From assembly GCF_002113125.1 (NCBI RefSeq), contig NZ_NEJP01000003.1:310001-374000 (forward strand): a DNA stretch of 64,000 nt, written 5' to 3'. This DNA comes from Pseudomonas sp. B20(2017). GTDB lineage: Bacteria; Pseudomonadota; Gammaproteobacteria; Pseudomonadales; Pseudomonadaceae. Position numbers and translations under genes: made by a program. A model generated the notes under the pieces. The model was given only the letters and a program-made list of their open reading frames with translations, was not told the DNA's origin and searched no databases. Each line of letters starts with the position of its first letter. Within the stretch, counting starts at the first letter, position 1. Below, one piece after another: positions 50,270 to 60,060 of the stretch.

Positions 50270-52199
50270 CATCCGTCTGTTGATCGTCGATGACAACGTC
50301 GCCACCCGTTACGCCTTGCGCCGACGGCTGGAGCGCCACGGCTACGAAGTGTTCGAGGCCGGCACCGGCGGTGAAGGCCTGGCCCTGATCGCCAGCGAAA
50401 CGCTCGATGCGCTGATTCTCGACGTCAACCTGCCGGACATGAGCGGATTCGACATCGTGCGTGAACTGCGCGCCGACCCGGGCACCGCTCTGCTCCCGGT
50501 GATCCACGTGTCGGCGGCGTCGATCCAGACCGGCGACATCATCACCGGCCTCGATGCCGGGGCCGATGCCTACCTGATTCACCCGGTCGACCCCGATGTG
50601 CTGCTGGCAACGTTGCGCACCTTGCTGCGGGTGCGCGACACGGAGAACGCGTTGCGCGAAAGCGAGGCGCGTTTCCGCGAGATTTTCGTCAACGTTTCCG
50701 CGCCCATCGCGGTGCTCGACGCCGACCTGAAAGTCCACGAGTGCAATCACGCCTTCTCTCAACTGATCCAGGACAACCGCGACCCGCAGACCCTCAGCGA
50801 ATGCTTCGCCGAGGATCAGAGCGCGATCCTCAACGAACTGCGCCTGCGACTGGTGGACGGCGAGCGCTGGAAAGGTACGCTGAACATGAGAGTGCAAGGC
50901 GAGATCCGCGAAACCGAGTGGCAGATTTCTCCCTACCGCACACCGGGACTGAGCCTGGTGTTCGTCGAGGACGTCACCGAACATCGCCATCGCGAGCGCT
51001 CGCATCTGGCGCGGCTGGACGACACCACCACGCAACTGGCCAAGGAAGTCGCCGACCGGGTCCGCGCCGAATCGCAGCTGCTGCAAGTGCAGAAAATGGA
51101 TGCGCTAGGCAAACTCACCGGCGGTATCGCCCATGACTTCAACAACCTGCTGACCGGAATCATCACCAGCCTCGAACTGATCCAGAAACGCGTCGCCGAT
51201 GCCCGTCTGGACAAAGTTCAGTTCTACACCGACGCGGCGCTCAACTCGGCAACGAGTGCAGCGTCCCTTACCCACCGCCTGCTGGCCTTTGCCCGCCAGC
51301 AACCGCTCGACACCCGGCCGGTGGACATCAATGACCACGTGCGTTCGCTGGAAGAACTGCTGGTGCGCACCATCGGCGAACGCATAGCGCTGAAGCTGGA
51401 ATTGACGACCAAACCGGCCATCGCCCTGGTCGATCCGATTCAACTGGAAAGCGCCGTGCTCAACCTGGTGATCAATGCCCGCGATGCGCTGCCGCAGGGC
51501 GGCAATATCTGGGTCAGCACCTACGCGGCCTATTCCCATGGCGACCCGAACCTGACTGACGGCTCCTACGTAGCGCTGTCGGTACGCGACGATGGCACCG
51601 GCATCGAGCACAGTGTGATCGACAAGGTGTTCGACCCGTTCTTCACCACCAAACCGCTGGGCCAGGGCACCGGGCTGGGGTTATCGACGATTTACGGTTT
51701 CGCCCGTCAGTCCGGTGGCGATGCGCACATTCGCAGCGTCGCCCGGCGTGGCACCGAGGTGACGATCATGTTGCCGGCCACCACTGATCCGACGTCTGTC
51801 GATGTGAAACCGGAGGCGATTGACCCACGGGGCACCGAACATGTGTTGATCGTCGAGGACATGCCTTCAGTCCGGATGTTCGTCACTGAAGTGCTGGAAG
51901 ACGCCGGTTATCGCTGCACCCAGGCGGCCGATATCGAAACCGCGCTGGAGCGTTTGCAGAATGACCCGTCGATCAACCTGCTACTGACCGACGTCGGCCT
52001 GCCACGCATGACCGGCCGTGAACTGGCAGACGTTGCCCGTGGCTGGCGTGAGGGACTGCCAATCCTGTTCATGACCGGCTACGCGGAAACCGCGATCAAT
52101 CGCCAGGTGTTCCTAGGCCCGGGCATGGAAATGCTGATCAAGCCGTTCCAGATCAGTGAGTTGCTGGACAAGGTGCGGCGTACGCTCGACGGCGCCTGA
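50259..52199 (+). CDS. REC-PAS-HisKA-HATPase-REC hybrid kinase
   Basis: A 646-residue protein with two receiver domains. The N-terminal REC has its phospho-Asp in DALILDVNLPDMSG and is about residues 1-125. A PAS domain spans about 140-255. HisKA has GGIAHDFNNLLTGI near 295. HATPase_c has DDGTGI and GTGLGLSTI. The C-terminal REC has LLLTDVGLPRMTG near 570. The N-terminal REC probably receives phosphate from the preceding kinase. There is no DNA-binding or c-di-GMP output domain, so the chain ends in another partner. It overlaps the kinase gene. Confidence 0.9.
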   Translation: MKHDIRLLIVDDNVATRYALRRRLERHGYEVFEAGTGGEGLALIASETLDALILDVNLPDMSGFDIVRELRADPGTALLPVIHVSAASIQTGDIITGLDAGADAYLIHPVDPDVLLATLRTLLRVRDTENALRESEARFREIFVNVSAPIAVLDADLKVHECNHAFSQLIQDNRDPQTLSECFAEDQSAILNELRLRLVDGERWKGTLNMRVQGEIRETEWQISPYRTPGLSLVFVEDVTEHRHRERSHLARLDDTTTQLAKEVADRVRAESQLLQVQKMDALGKLTGGIAHDFNNLLTGIITSLELIQKRVADARLDKVQFYTDAALNSATSAASLTHRLLAFARQQPLDTRPVDINDHVRSLEELLVRTIGERIALKLELTTKPAIALVDPIQLESAVLNLVINARDALPQGGNIWVSTYAAYSHGDPNLTDGSYVALSVRDDGTGIEHSVIDKVFDPFFTTKPLGQGTGLGLSTIYGFARQSGGDAHIRSVARRGTEVTIMLPATTDPTSVDVKPEAIDPRGTEHVLIVEDMPSVRMFVTEVLEDAGYRCTQAADIETALERLQNDPSINLLLTDVGLPRMTGRELADVARGWREGLPILFMTGYAETAINRQVFLGPGMEMLIKPFQISELLDKVRRTLDGA

Positions 52200-52204
52200 T
52201 ACAC

Positions 52205-52303
52205 CGCCATCGCGGGCAAGCCCGCTCCCACAGTTTTATGTGCCGTACACAAATTCGTGAACACATCAGACTCTGTGGGAGCGGGCTTGCCCGCGATGAG
52301 GCC
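52205..52303. repeat. REP palindrome pair
   Basis: Inverted units around CGCGGGCAAGCCCGCTCCCACA and TGTGGGAGCGGGCTTGCCCGCG, about 50 bases apart, at the convergent end of the stressosome operon and uvrA-like gene. Confidence 0.9.
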
Positions 52304-52319
52304 GGTCCATGCGACGCAG

Positions 52320-54953
52320 TTAGCGGCTCAAGGCTCGCGCCAGAAACGGCGCAGTCCGACTCTTCTTGCTCGCGGCGACCTTCTGCGGCGTCCCCGCCAC
52401 GACAATCTTGCCGCCCTGATCCCCTGCGCCCGGTCCGATATCAATCACCCAGTCACTCCGCGCCACCACACGCATTTCATGCTCGACCACAATCACCGTA
52501 TGCCCCGCCGTCACCAGCGTATCCAACTGCTCCAGTAACCGATCGACATCCCTTGGATGCAGGCCGGTGGTGGGCTCATCCAGCACATACAAAGTGGCGC
52601 CACGCTGGTTGCGTTGCAGTTCGGTCGCAAGCTTGATCCGCTGCGCTTCGCCACCGGACAACTCGGTGGCCGGCTGCCCGAGTCGCAGGTAACCCAGGCC
52701 AATATCGCGCAACACCTCCAGCGAACGGCGAATGCCCGGTTGTTCGGCAAATACCGTCACCGCGTCGTCCACGGTCAATTGCAGCACCTGGGCAATGCTC
52801 AGGTCTTGCCAGAGGATCGCCAGTGTCTCGGGGTTGTATCGCGCACCATGACAGGTCGGGCATGGCGCATAGACGCTGGGCATGAACAGCAACTCGACAC
52901 TGACGAACCCTTCCCCTTCGCAAGTCTCGCAGCGACCCTTGGCGACGTTGAAGGAGAACTGCCCCGCGTCGTAACCGGCAGCCTTGGCGTCGGCCGTCGC
53001 GGCGAACAGTTTGCGCACGTTGTCGAACAGCCCGGTGTAGGTCGCCAGGTTCGAACGCGGCGTGCGGCCGATGGGCTTCTGATCGACTTGCACAAGGCGC
53101 TTGATCGACTCCAGCCCGGCCACGACCTGACCCGTGCTGGCCTGCGGGGTGTCGTCTTCCAGGTTCAGCTCTTCAGGTTCCGCATCGCTGACGCTGCGCC
53201 CCAGCCGCGCGCCCACCAGTTCCAGCAGTGCCTGACTGACCAGACTCGACTTGCCCGAACCCGACACGCCGGTCACCGAAGTAAAGCAACCCAACGGAAA
53301 TTCAGCGCTGAGGTTGTGCAGATTATTGCGCGTGATGCCCTCGAGCTTCAGCCACCCCGAGGGTTTGCGCGCATGTCGCGTTGGCCGTTGGTGTTCGGAA
53401 AACAGATAGGCGCGGGTTTGCGAATGTTCAATGGTGGCCAGCCCCGGCGGCGGGCCGCTGTAGAGAATCTGCCCACCCTTTTCACCCGCCGCCGGGCCGA
53501 CGTCGATCAGCCAGTCGGCACGGCGCATGGTGTCCAGGTCATGTTCGACCACAAACACGCTGTTGCCGTCGGCCTTGAGCCGCTGCAAGGCATCGAACAG
53601 TGCTTCGCCGTCAGCCGGATGCAAACCGGCGGAGGGCTCGTCGAGTACGTAAATGACACCGAACAACTGCGAGCCCAATTGCGTGGCCAGCCGCAAACGC
53701 TGCAACTCGCCGGACGACAGGGTTGGCGTGCTGCGCTCCAGTGCCAGATAGCCAAGACCCAGGTCGGTCAGGGTGCTGACCCGCTCCAGCAGATCTTCGG
53801 CAATGCGTTGTGCCGCCAGACGTTTTTCCAGCGACAGGTTCGGCGTGTGGCGCACGTCCGGGGCCTTGGCGTGGCCACTGGCGCCGTGAGCCACCCGTTG
53901 CTGACGGGCGTCGCGGGTCTGGGCGTGGCTCAGGGTTTCACCGGTTTCCTCGGGGTGTTCCAGCCAGCTCGCAGCGGCCACCGGTTTCAATATCTCGGCC
54001 AGTTTGAGCAACGGCATCTGCGCCAGCTCGCCAATGTCATAGCCTGCGAAAGTCACCGACAACGCCTCGCGCTTGAGTCGTTTGCCATCGCACAGCGGAC
54101 ATGGGCTGCCGAGCATGAATTGCGAAACACGCTTCTTCATCAACGCACTTTGAGAATGCGTAAAGGTGTGCAGGATGTAGCGCCGGGCGCCGGTGAAGGT
54201 GCCTTGATAACTCGGCTCCATCTTGCGCTTGAGCGCGACCCGGGTTTCCTCCGGCGTCAGCCCCGCGTACACCGGAACCGTCGGGGTTTCCTCGGTAAAG
54301 AGGATCCAGTCACGCTGTTTTTTCGGCAGCTTGCGCCAGGGAATGTCGACATCGATGCCCATGGTCACCAGGATGTCGCGCAGGTTCTGTCCCTGCCACG
54401 CCAACGGCCAGGAAGCCACGGCACGCTGGCGGATGGTCAGATTCGGATCCGGCACCATCAACGCCTCGGTGACCTCGTAGACCCGACCCAGTCCATGGCA
54501 TTGCGGGCAGGCGCCTTGCGGCGTGTTCGGTGAAAAATCCTCGGCATACAGCATTGGCTGACCCGGCGGATAGCTGCCGGCGCGCGAGTACAGCATTCGG
54601 ATCAGGCTCGAGAGCGTGGTGACGCTGCCCACCGACGAGCGCGTGCTCGGCGTGCCGCGCTGTTGCTGCAGGGCCACGGCCGGCGGCAGGCCGTCGATGG
54701 AGTCGACATCCGGCACACCGACCTGATCGATCAGACGCCGCGCATAAGGCGCCACCGATTCGAAATAGCGCCGCTGGGCTTCGGCATACAGCGTTGAAAA
54801 CGCCAGCGACGACTTGCCCGAACCCGACACCCCGGTGAACACCACCAGTGCATCGCGAGGAATGTCGACGTCCACGTTCTTCAGATTGTGTTCACGGGCA
54901 CCGCGCACGCGAACCATGCCGGCGGCAGAACTGGAATTGCGTCTGGAAGTCAT
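52320..54953 (-). CDS. Class II UvrA-like excinuclease ATPase
   Basis: An 877-residue UvrA homologue with two ABC modules, each with GVSGSGKSSL (near residues 40 and 560). Zinc-finger-like CPQCHGLGRV, CPLCDGKR, CETCEGEG and CPTCHGARY stretches are present. Signature motifs include LSSGELQRLRLATQLGS and LSGGEAQRIKLATEL. It is about 60-70 residues shorter than canonical UvrA (around 940), which matches class II UvrA, a group linked to drug or DNA-damage tolerance rather than being the main repair UvrA. No UvrB or UvrC is nearby. Confidence 0.9.
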   Translation of the reverse strand: MTSRRNSSSAAGMVRVRGAREHNLKNVDVDIPRDALVVFTGVSGSGKSSLAFSTLYAEAQRRYFESVAPYARRLIDQVGVPDVDSIDGLPPAVALQQQRGTPSTRSSVGSVTTLSSLIRMLYSRAGSYPPGQPMLYAEDFSPNTPQGACPQCHGLGRVYEVTEALMVPDPNLTIRQRAVASWPLAWQGQNLRDILVTMGIDVDIPWRKLPKKQRDWILFTEETPTVPVYAGLTPEETRVALKRKMEPSYQGTFTGARRYILHTFTHSQSALMKKRVSQFMLGSPCPLCDGKRLKREALSVTFAGYDIGELAQMPLLKLAEILKPVAAASWLEHPEETGETLSHAQTRDARQQRVAHGASGHAKAPDVRHTPNLSLEKRLAAQRIAEDLLERVSTLTDLGLGYLALERSTPTLSSGELQRLRLATQLGSQLFGVIYVLDEPSAGLHPADGEALFDALQRLKADGNSVFVVEHDLDTMRRADWLIDVGPAAGEKGGQILYSGPPPGLATIEHSQTRAYLFSEHQRPTRHARKPSGWLKLEGITRNNLHNLSAEFPLGCFTSVTGVSGSGKSSLVSQALLELVGARLGRSVSDAEPEELNLEDDTPQASTGQVVAGLESIKRLVQVDQKPIGRTPRSNLATYTGLFDNVRKLFAATADAKAAGYDAGQFSFNVAKGRCETCEGEGFVSVELLFMPSVYAPCPTCHGARYNPETLAILWQDLSIAQVLQLTVDDAVTVFAEQPGIRRSLEVLRDIGLGYLRLGQPATELSGGEAQRIKLATELQRNQRGATLYVLDEPTTGLHPRDVDRLLEQLDTLVTAGHTVIVVEHEMRVVARSDWVIDIGPGAGDQGGKIVVAGTPQKVAASKKSRTAPFLARALSR

Positions 54954-54982
54954 CGGCCAGCCTTGGTCAGGGGATTTGGAGC

Positions 54983-57094
54983 TCAGGTGCTGAGCACGGA
55001 ACGGATCATCTGCAGCAATGCTTCGGGGCTATAGGGCTTGCCGAGCAAATGGGTGTCGGGGCTGAGCTGGTGGTTGCGCGAGATGATGTCGCGAGTGTGC
55101 CCCGAGGTGAACAGCACGGCCACCGGTGGCATTTGCACCTTGGCCCATGCCGCCAGATCGGAGCTCTTGATCAGGCCGGGCATGACCACGTCGGTGAAGA
55201 TCAGGTCGACCCGGGCGCCTTCCATCAACATTTGCATGGCCGCGTCGCCATTGCCGGCGATCAGCACGCGATAGCCTTCTTCGCGCAACAGCTCGACAGC
55301 CGAGGTGCGCACCGCTTCGTTGTCTTCGACAACCAGGATCGTCTCGTGACCACCGGCCTGATGTTTTTCCAGCGTTGGCACGACAACCCCCAACGGCCGC
55401 AGGCTGCGCGGGAAGAACAACTGCACCCGTGTGCCTTCGCCGATCCGGCTGTCGATCTCGACATGGCCGCCGCTCTGTTTCACGAATCCGAACACCATGC
55501 TCAAGCCGAGGCCGGTGCCATGGCCGTCGGCCTTGGTGGTGAAGAATGGCTCGAATACCTGCTCAAGCATGTGCGGGGCAATGCCGACGCCGCTGTCACC
55601 GACCGACACCCGGACGAAATCCCCCGGCACGATGCCCTTGCCGGCGCAAAAAGCCCGGTCGAGCGAAGTATTGGCGGCACCGAGCACAATAGTGCCCTCG
55701 CCCTTCATCGCATCCCGGGCATTGATGGCCAGATTGAGAATGGCGTTTTCCAATTGATTACGATCGACATTGATGTGCCACGGTTCATCCGGCACCTGCA
55801 CGTCGATCTGAATGGTTTCGCCCAGCGCACGTTGCAGCAACTCGCCGACGCCGTCGAAGATCTGCCGCGGATTGCACACCGCCGGCGACAGCGGCTGGCG
55901 ACGGGCAAACGCGAGCAGTTGCGAGGACAGCTTGGCGCCGCGCTCGACCGCCGCCAGCGACGCGCCAACCCGGCGCTGGACGTTGGCATTGTCCGGTTCA
56001 TGGCGGGCCAGCAGGTGCAGGTTGCCGGCGATCACTTGCAGCAGGTTGTTGAAGTCGTGGGCCACGCCGCCAGTGAGGCCACCGATGGCTTCGAGCTTCT
56101 GCGACTGACGCAGTTGCTCTTCGGCACTCAGGCGTGCCTCGACCTCATCGGCCACGCGCTGTTCGAGATTGCGGGTGAATTTGAGCAGGGACTCTTCAGC
56201 GGTCTTGCGTTCATGGATGTCAATCAGCACGCCGGGAAAACGAAACGGCTGGCCTTGCTCGTCGAACTCGCAGCAACCGCTGGCCAGCACCCAGAGAAAG
56301 CTGCCATCGGCGCGTATCACGCGGTATTCGGCGTTGTACGGCTCGCCGGTGCGCACCGAGTTATCGACGCATTCCTGCACCCAGCTGCGGTCATCGGGAT
56401 GAATGTGCGCTTCGGTGATGTGCTGCGGCAGGTTGGTCAGGTCCTGATCCGGCGGAAAGGAAAACGTGCGGGCAAATCGCTCGTCGGCTGACAGCACATT
56501 GTTCTTCACATCCCACACGAAGGATCCGAGCAGTGCCCCGGCATTCAGTGCCAGTCGAACCCGCTCGTTGTCGGCGCGGTAAGCGTCTTCGGCAGCCTGG
56601 CGAAACCGCTCGGACAACACCAGCTCAGTGGTTTCGACCACCATCGCCATCACGCCGGCGGGCGCTCCGGCGTCGTTGGCGACCGGGCTGTAATAAAGAT
56701 CCATCCAGACATTTTCAGGATTGCCGTCGCGTAGCAAGACCAGCTCTTTGTTGCGATAGGACAACGTGCCGCCTGCCAGGCAGGTGTCGACCACATGCCG
56801 ATTGAATTCGGCGACCTCCGGCCAGCCCAGCTCGACCGGCACGCCGAGCAAATACGGATGACGTCCGCCGGCAAATCTGGAATAAGCGTCGTTGTAGATC
56901 ATGTAGCCGGGCTGGCCCCAGAGCATGACCATCGGCAACGGCGAAGCGAGCATCAGTTGCACCGTGCTGCACAGACTGGCGGGCCAGGTGGCGAGCGGGC
57001 CCAGATCGGTCCCTTCCCAGTCGAACGCACGGATACGCCCGGCCATTTCGCCTTTCCAGCCGTCGCACCCGTGGCTATCGGATAAAAACTGCAT
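54983..57094 (-). CDS. PAS-domain hybrid histidine kinase
   Basis: A 703-residue soluble kinase. It has an N-terminal PAS region (about 30-150, FDWEGTDLGPLATWPASLCS, IYNDAYSRFAGG) and a second PAS/PAC region (about 180-300). HisKA has IGGLTGGVAHDFNNLLQVIA. HATPase_c has GVGIAPHMLEQVFEPFFTTK and GTGLGLSMVFGF. A C-terminal REC has its phospho-Asp in LIFTDVVMPG. The first PAS resembles those of light- or redox-sensing HWE/LOV-like kinases, but no conserved LOV Cys motif is evident. The ATG at 57094 was preferred to TTG 57106. Confidence 0.9.
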   Translation of the reverse strand: MQFLSDSHGCDGWKGEMAGRIRAFDWEGTDLGPLATWPASLCSTVQLMLASPLPMVMLWGQPGYMIYNDAYSRFAGGRHPYLLGVPVELGWPEVAEFNRHVVDTCLAGGTLSYRNKELVLLRDGNPENVWMDLYYSPVANDAGAPAGVMAMVVETTELVLSERFRQAAEDAYRADNERVRLALNAGALLGSFVWDVKNNVLSADERFARTFSFPPDQDLTNLPQHITEAHIHPDDRSWVQECVDNSVRTGEPYNAEYRVIRADGSFLWVLASGCCEFDEQGQPFRFPGVLIDIHERKTAEESLLKFTRNLEQRVADEVEARLSAEEQLRQSQKLEAIGGLTGGVAHDFNNLLQVIAGNLHLLARHEPDNANVQRRVGASLAAVERGAKLSSQLLAFARRQPLSPAVCNPRQIFDGVGELLQRALGETIQIDVQVPDEPWHINVDRNQLENAILNLAINARDAMKGEGTIVLGAANTSLDRAFCAGKGIVPGDFVRVSVGDSGVGIAPHMLEQVFEPFFTTKADGHGTGLGLSMVFGFVKQSGGHVEIDSRIGEGTRVQLFFPRSLRPLGVVVPTLEKHQAGGHETILVVEDNEAVRTSAVELLREEGYRVLIAGNGDAAMQMLMEGARVDLIFTDVVMPGLIKSSDLAAWAKVQMPPVAVLFTSGHTRDIISRNHQLSPDTHLLGKPYSPEALLQMIRSVLST

Positions 57095-57226
57095 CGATTG
57101 AACCAACGCCTTATGGATTATTCCGACCTATCGCCGCGCCCAGTCACGCCGCACCCGTCTGTTTCGAGCCCTGGCTACGCCAATGGTTTCATTTGAGGTA
57201 TAGCCGATTTCATTCGCGGGCGGTCG

Positions 57227-57916
57227 TCAAACCTCAATCAGGTGTTTGAGCGGGTGATAACCGCCCTTGAGCTTGGCAGCGACGTCGAGGATCGCCTTCT
57301 GGATACCGTCCAGATGCATGCAGGTCAGCTCGATCGCCGCGCTCTGATTGCCCGCCTCGATGTATTCAATCAGCCGCAAGTGCTCATCGTCGCGGCAGGC
57401 TTCATGGCTGTCGTCATCCAGCGCGGCGGCGTACAGCGAGGCGCGGGAAATCAGCTTCTGGAACCAGTCGAGCAGCACCGGGTTGTTCAGGCTGCGGGCC
57501 AGTTTGATGTGGAACTCGCCGAGCAGGTGGATCAGACGCTCATGATCTCCGGCCTGGTGGGCTTCATCTTCCAGCAGCAAGTGATCACGCAGATCCTGCA
57601 TCGCCGCCGTGTCCTTGCGCCGGCACAGTTCAGTGACGATGCCGATCTCGATCAGGCGCCGAGTTTCGAACAGCGAACGGATTTCCTCATCGCTGGGCAG
57701 CGACACCGACGCACCTTTATTGGGCTCGGTGGTGACCAGTCCGTCGGCCTCCAGTTGCTTGAGCGCAGCACGAACCGACGTGCGGCTGACATTGAACAAT
57801 TCCGCCAGCGACGCCTCGCCCAGCTTCATCCCCGGACGCAGCGAACGCTTGCTGATCGCCTCGTAAACCCCTTGGTAGACGCGGTCGACCGTGGTTTCCG
57901 TTTTCTTCTCGGTCAT
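57227..57916 (-). CDS. GntR-family regulator (FadR/FCD type)
   Basis: A 229-residue GntR protein with an N-terminal winged helix (about 10-75: RPGMKLGEASLAELFNVSRT, VRAALKQLEADGLV) and a C-terminal FCD helical effector domain. It is divergent from the ABC operon and has AAGGAG upstream of its ATG. A near-palindromic direct repeat at 58011-58036, 20 bases from the first operon gene, is a likely operator. It probably represses the operon until a substrate or pathway intermediate binds. Confidence 0.92.
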   Translation of the reverse strand: MTEKKTETTVDRVYQGVYEAISKRSLRPGMKLGEASLAELFNVSRTSVRAALKQLEADGLVTTEPNKGASVSLPSDEEIRSLFETRRLIEIGIVTELCRRKDTAAMQDLRDHLLLEDEAHQAGDHERLIHLLGEFHIKLARSLNNPVLLDWFQKLISRASLYAAALDDDSHEACRDDEHLRLIEYIEAGNQSAAIELTCMHLDGIQKAILDVAAKLKGGYHPLKHLIEV

Positions 57917-58010
57917 TCAAAAACTCCTTCAATGCTGGCAACGCTGCCCGACGAACGACTCAGTCAGGGAAATGGGGGTTGCGCCAGCAGATTAATCCGG
58001 GTATTTCTAA

Positions 58011-58036
58011 ATTGCATTCAGATATTGCATACAATA
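58011..58036. promoter_or_regulatory. Candidate GntR operator: direct repeat ATTGCATTCA/ATTGCATACA
   Basis: ATTGCATTCA (58011-58020) and ATTGCATACA (58024-58033) are direct repeats 13 bases apart. The second copy also forms the near-palindrome TATTG-N4-CAATA (58023-58036 region), which resembles FadR/FCD-type GntR sites. The repeat lies just upstream of the ABC operon start, where it could block transcription. Confidence 0.45.
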
Positions 58037-58055
58037 ATTAGAGGATTGCACCATT

Positions 58056-59141
58056 ATGGGTCAGCCAATAGCCATTGAAGTGCGTAACGTATCCAAGCGG
58101 TATTCTGATGACCCTGGCCTGGCGCCAGCCCTCGACAACGTGTCGGTGAACATCGCCGACAACGAGTTCTTCACCCTCCTCGGCCCCTCGGGCTGCGGCA
58201 AAACCACTTTGCTGCGCACCATCGCCGGTTTCGAACACGTCAGCGACGGCGAGATCCGTCTGGCGGGCGAAACGGTCAATCACCTGCCGCCGTTCAAGCG
58301 TCGGGTCAACACGGTGTTTCAGAGTTACGCGCTGTTTCCGCACATGAGTGTCGCGCAGAATATCGCCTTCGGCCTCGAGATGCAGGGTCTTGATCGCAAG
58401 ACGATTCCGGGACGGGTCGACGAGATGCTCGCGCTGGTGCAGATGGAGCACCTGGCCGGGCGCAAACCGGCAGAACTGTCTGGCGGCCAGCAGCAGCGCG
58501 TGGCTCTGGCCCGGGCCCTGGCGCCAGAGCCGAAAGTATTGTTGCTGGATGAGCCGCTATCGGCGCTGGACCTGAAGCTGCGCAAGGAAATGCAGGTCGA
58601 ACTCAAGCGCGTGCAGCAGGAAGCCGGCATCACTTTCATTTTCGTCACCCACGATCAGGAAGAAGCCCTGACCCTGTCCGACCGGATCGCGGTGATGTCC
58701 GCCGGCAAGATCCTGCAGATCGGCACCCCGACCGACATCTATGAGCGCCCGCAGCACCGCTTCGTCGCCCAGTTCATCGGCGACATCAATTTCCTCCCCG
58801 GCCAGCTCAAGCGCGGCGAACACAACGAAAACATTTTTGTGCCCAACGGCATGCCGGTGGAAATCCCCTGTCCGCCGCAAGGCGTCAATGGCAGCAGCGT
58901 ACAACTGGCGTTTCGGCCCGAGCGCTCGCAACTGGTCGCGGCGGACCAGCCGCATCATTTGCGCGGGGTGATCGAAGCCGTGCTGTATGTCGGCACCGCG
59001 ACGCTGTACCAGTGCCGTTTGAACAACGACATCAAAGTCATGCTGCGGGAAAACAACGAAGGCTTGAACCGTGGTCGTGCAGTCGGCGAGCGCGTGGCAG
59101 TGCACCTGCCGCCCCAAGCCTGCCTGTTGATGGAGGCCTGA
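58056..59141 (+). CDS. Polyamine-type ABC transporter ATPase (PotA-like)
   Basis: A 361-residue importer ATPase with Walker A GPSGCGKT (near 43-50), LSGGQQQRVALARAL signature, Walker B VLLLDEPLSALD and a C-terminal TOBE domain (about 270-355). It matches the spermidine/putrescine class of the PotABCD family. The real substrate is uncertain because the operon also encodes two amidohydrolases. It is the first gene of the operon. Confidence 0.9.
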   Translation: MGQPIAIEVRNVSKRYSDDPGLAPALDNVSVNIADNEFFTLLGPSGCGKTTLLRTIAGFEHVSDGEIRLAGETVNHLPPFKRRVNTVFQSYALFPHMSVAQNIAFGLEMQGLDRKTIPGRVDEMLALVQMEHLAGRKPAELSGGQQQRVALARALAPEPKVLLLDEPLSALDLKLRKEMQVELKRVQQEAGITFIFVTHDQEEALTLSDRIAVMSAGKILQIGTPTDIYERPQHRFVAQFIGDINFLPGQLKRGEHNENIFVPNGMPVEIPCPPQGVNGSSVQLAFRPERSQLVAADQPHHLRGVIEAVLYVGTATLYQCRLNNDIKVMLRENNEGLNRGRAVGERVAVHLPPQACLLMEA

Positions 59142-59142
59142 G

Positions 59143-60060
59143 ATGAGCGTCAGCAGCACTTCCCCCTCCCTCAACCGCGCGCTGTTGCTCAGCCCCGTGG
59201 TGTTGACCCTGCTCGCCCTGATCGCCATTCCGCTGGGGATCATGGGTTACATCAGCCTGCTGCCGCGCAACACCTACGGCGGCGTCGACTGGCAGGCCCA
59301 ATGGCAATTGCAGAGTTACGTGCAGCTGTTTTTTCAGGAAGGTTTCGACGGCGAACTGGAACTGAACTGGGTCTACGCCCAAGCGCTGTTGCGTTCGGTG
59401 TTCCAGGCCGGTGGCACCACGGTGTTGTGCTTCCTGTTCGGCTTTCCGGTGGCGTTGTGGATGTCGAGCCTGACCCCGCGCCGGCGCAACCTGATGGTGT
59501 TGCTCATCACCATTCCGTTCTGGACCAACCTGCTGATCCGCAACTACGCGTGGCTGATCATCCTGCGCGAACAGGGCTGGGTCGCCCAGAGTCTCAACGC
59601 ACTGTTCCCGAGTGCCGGCGGCATCACCCTGCTCTACAACGACTTCGCGGTCAGCGTCGGTCTGGTCTACAGCTTCCTGCCGTTCATGATTTTGCCGATC
59701 TACTCGACCCTGGAAAAACTCGACTGGCGTCTGGTGGAGGCCGCCTATGACCTGGGCGCCAACCGCTGGCACGCACTGCGCCGGATCATCCTGCCGCTGT
59801 CGATGCCCGGCGTGATTGCCGGCGCGTTGCTGGTGTTCGTGCCAAGCCTCGGCGCCTTCATCACTCCGGCGATCCTCGGCGGCGGCAAGACCCTGATGAT
59901 CGGCAACCTGATCCAGCAGCAATTCGGCACCGCGCGCAACTGGCCACTGGGCAGTTCGTTGTCGTTCCTGTTGCTGGGGATTCTGCTGTTGTCGCTGGTG
60001 CTCTACGCCCTCTACAGCCGCAGCGCGGCGAAAACCCTGAACCGGGGAGCGAAAGCATGA
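59143..60060 (+). CDS. Polyamine-type ABC permease (PotB-like)
   Basis: A 305-residue inner-membrane permease with six helices and the EAA-type loop EAAYDLGANRWHALRRIILP. It starts 1 base after the ATPase stop and overlaps the next permease by 4 bases, so translation is coupled. Confidence 0.9.
   Translation: MSVSSTSPSLNRALLLSPVVLTLLALIAIPLGIMGYISLLPRNTYGGVDWQAQWQLQSYVQLFFQEGFDGELELNWVYAQALLRSVFQAGGTTVLCFLFGFPVALWMSSLTPRRRNLMVLLITIPFWTNLLIRNYAWLIILREQGWVAQSLNALFPSAGGITLLYNDFAVSVGLVYSFLPFMILPIYSTLEKLDWRLVEAAYDLGANRWHALRRIILPLSMPGVIAGALLVFVPSLGAFITPAILGGGKTLMIGNLIQQQFGTARNWPLGSSLSFLLLGILLLSLVLYALYSRSAAKTLNRGAKA

Noticed and set aside
52205..52303. Repeated palindromes across the window considered as a CRISPR array
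   Set aside because: They occur as isolated inverted pairs at gene ends, not as direct repeats with regular spacers, and no cas genes are present.
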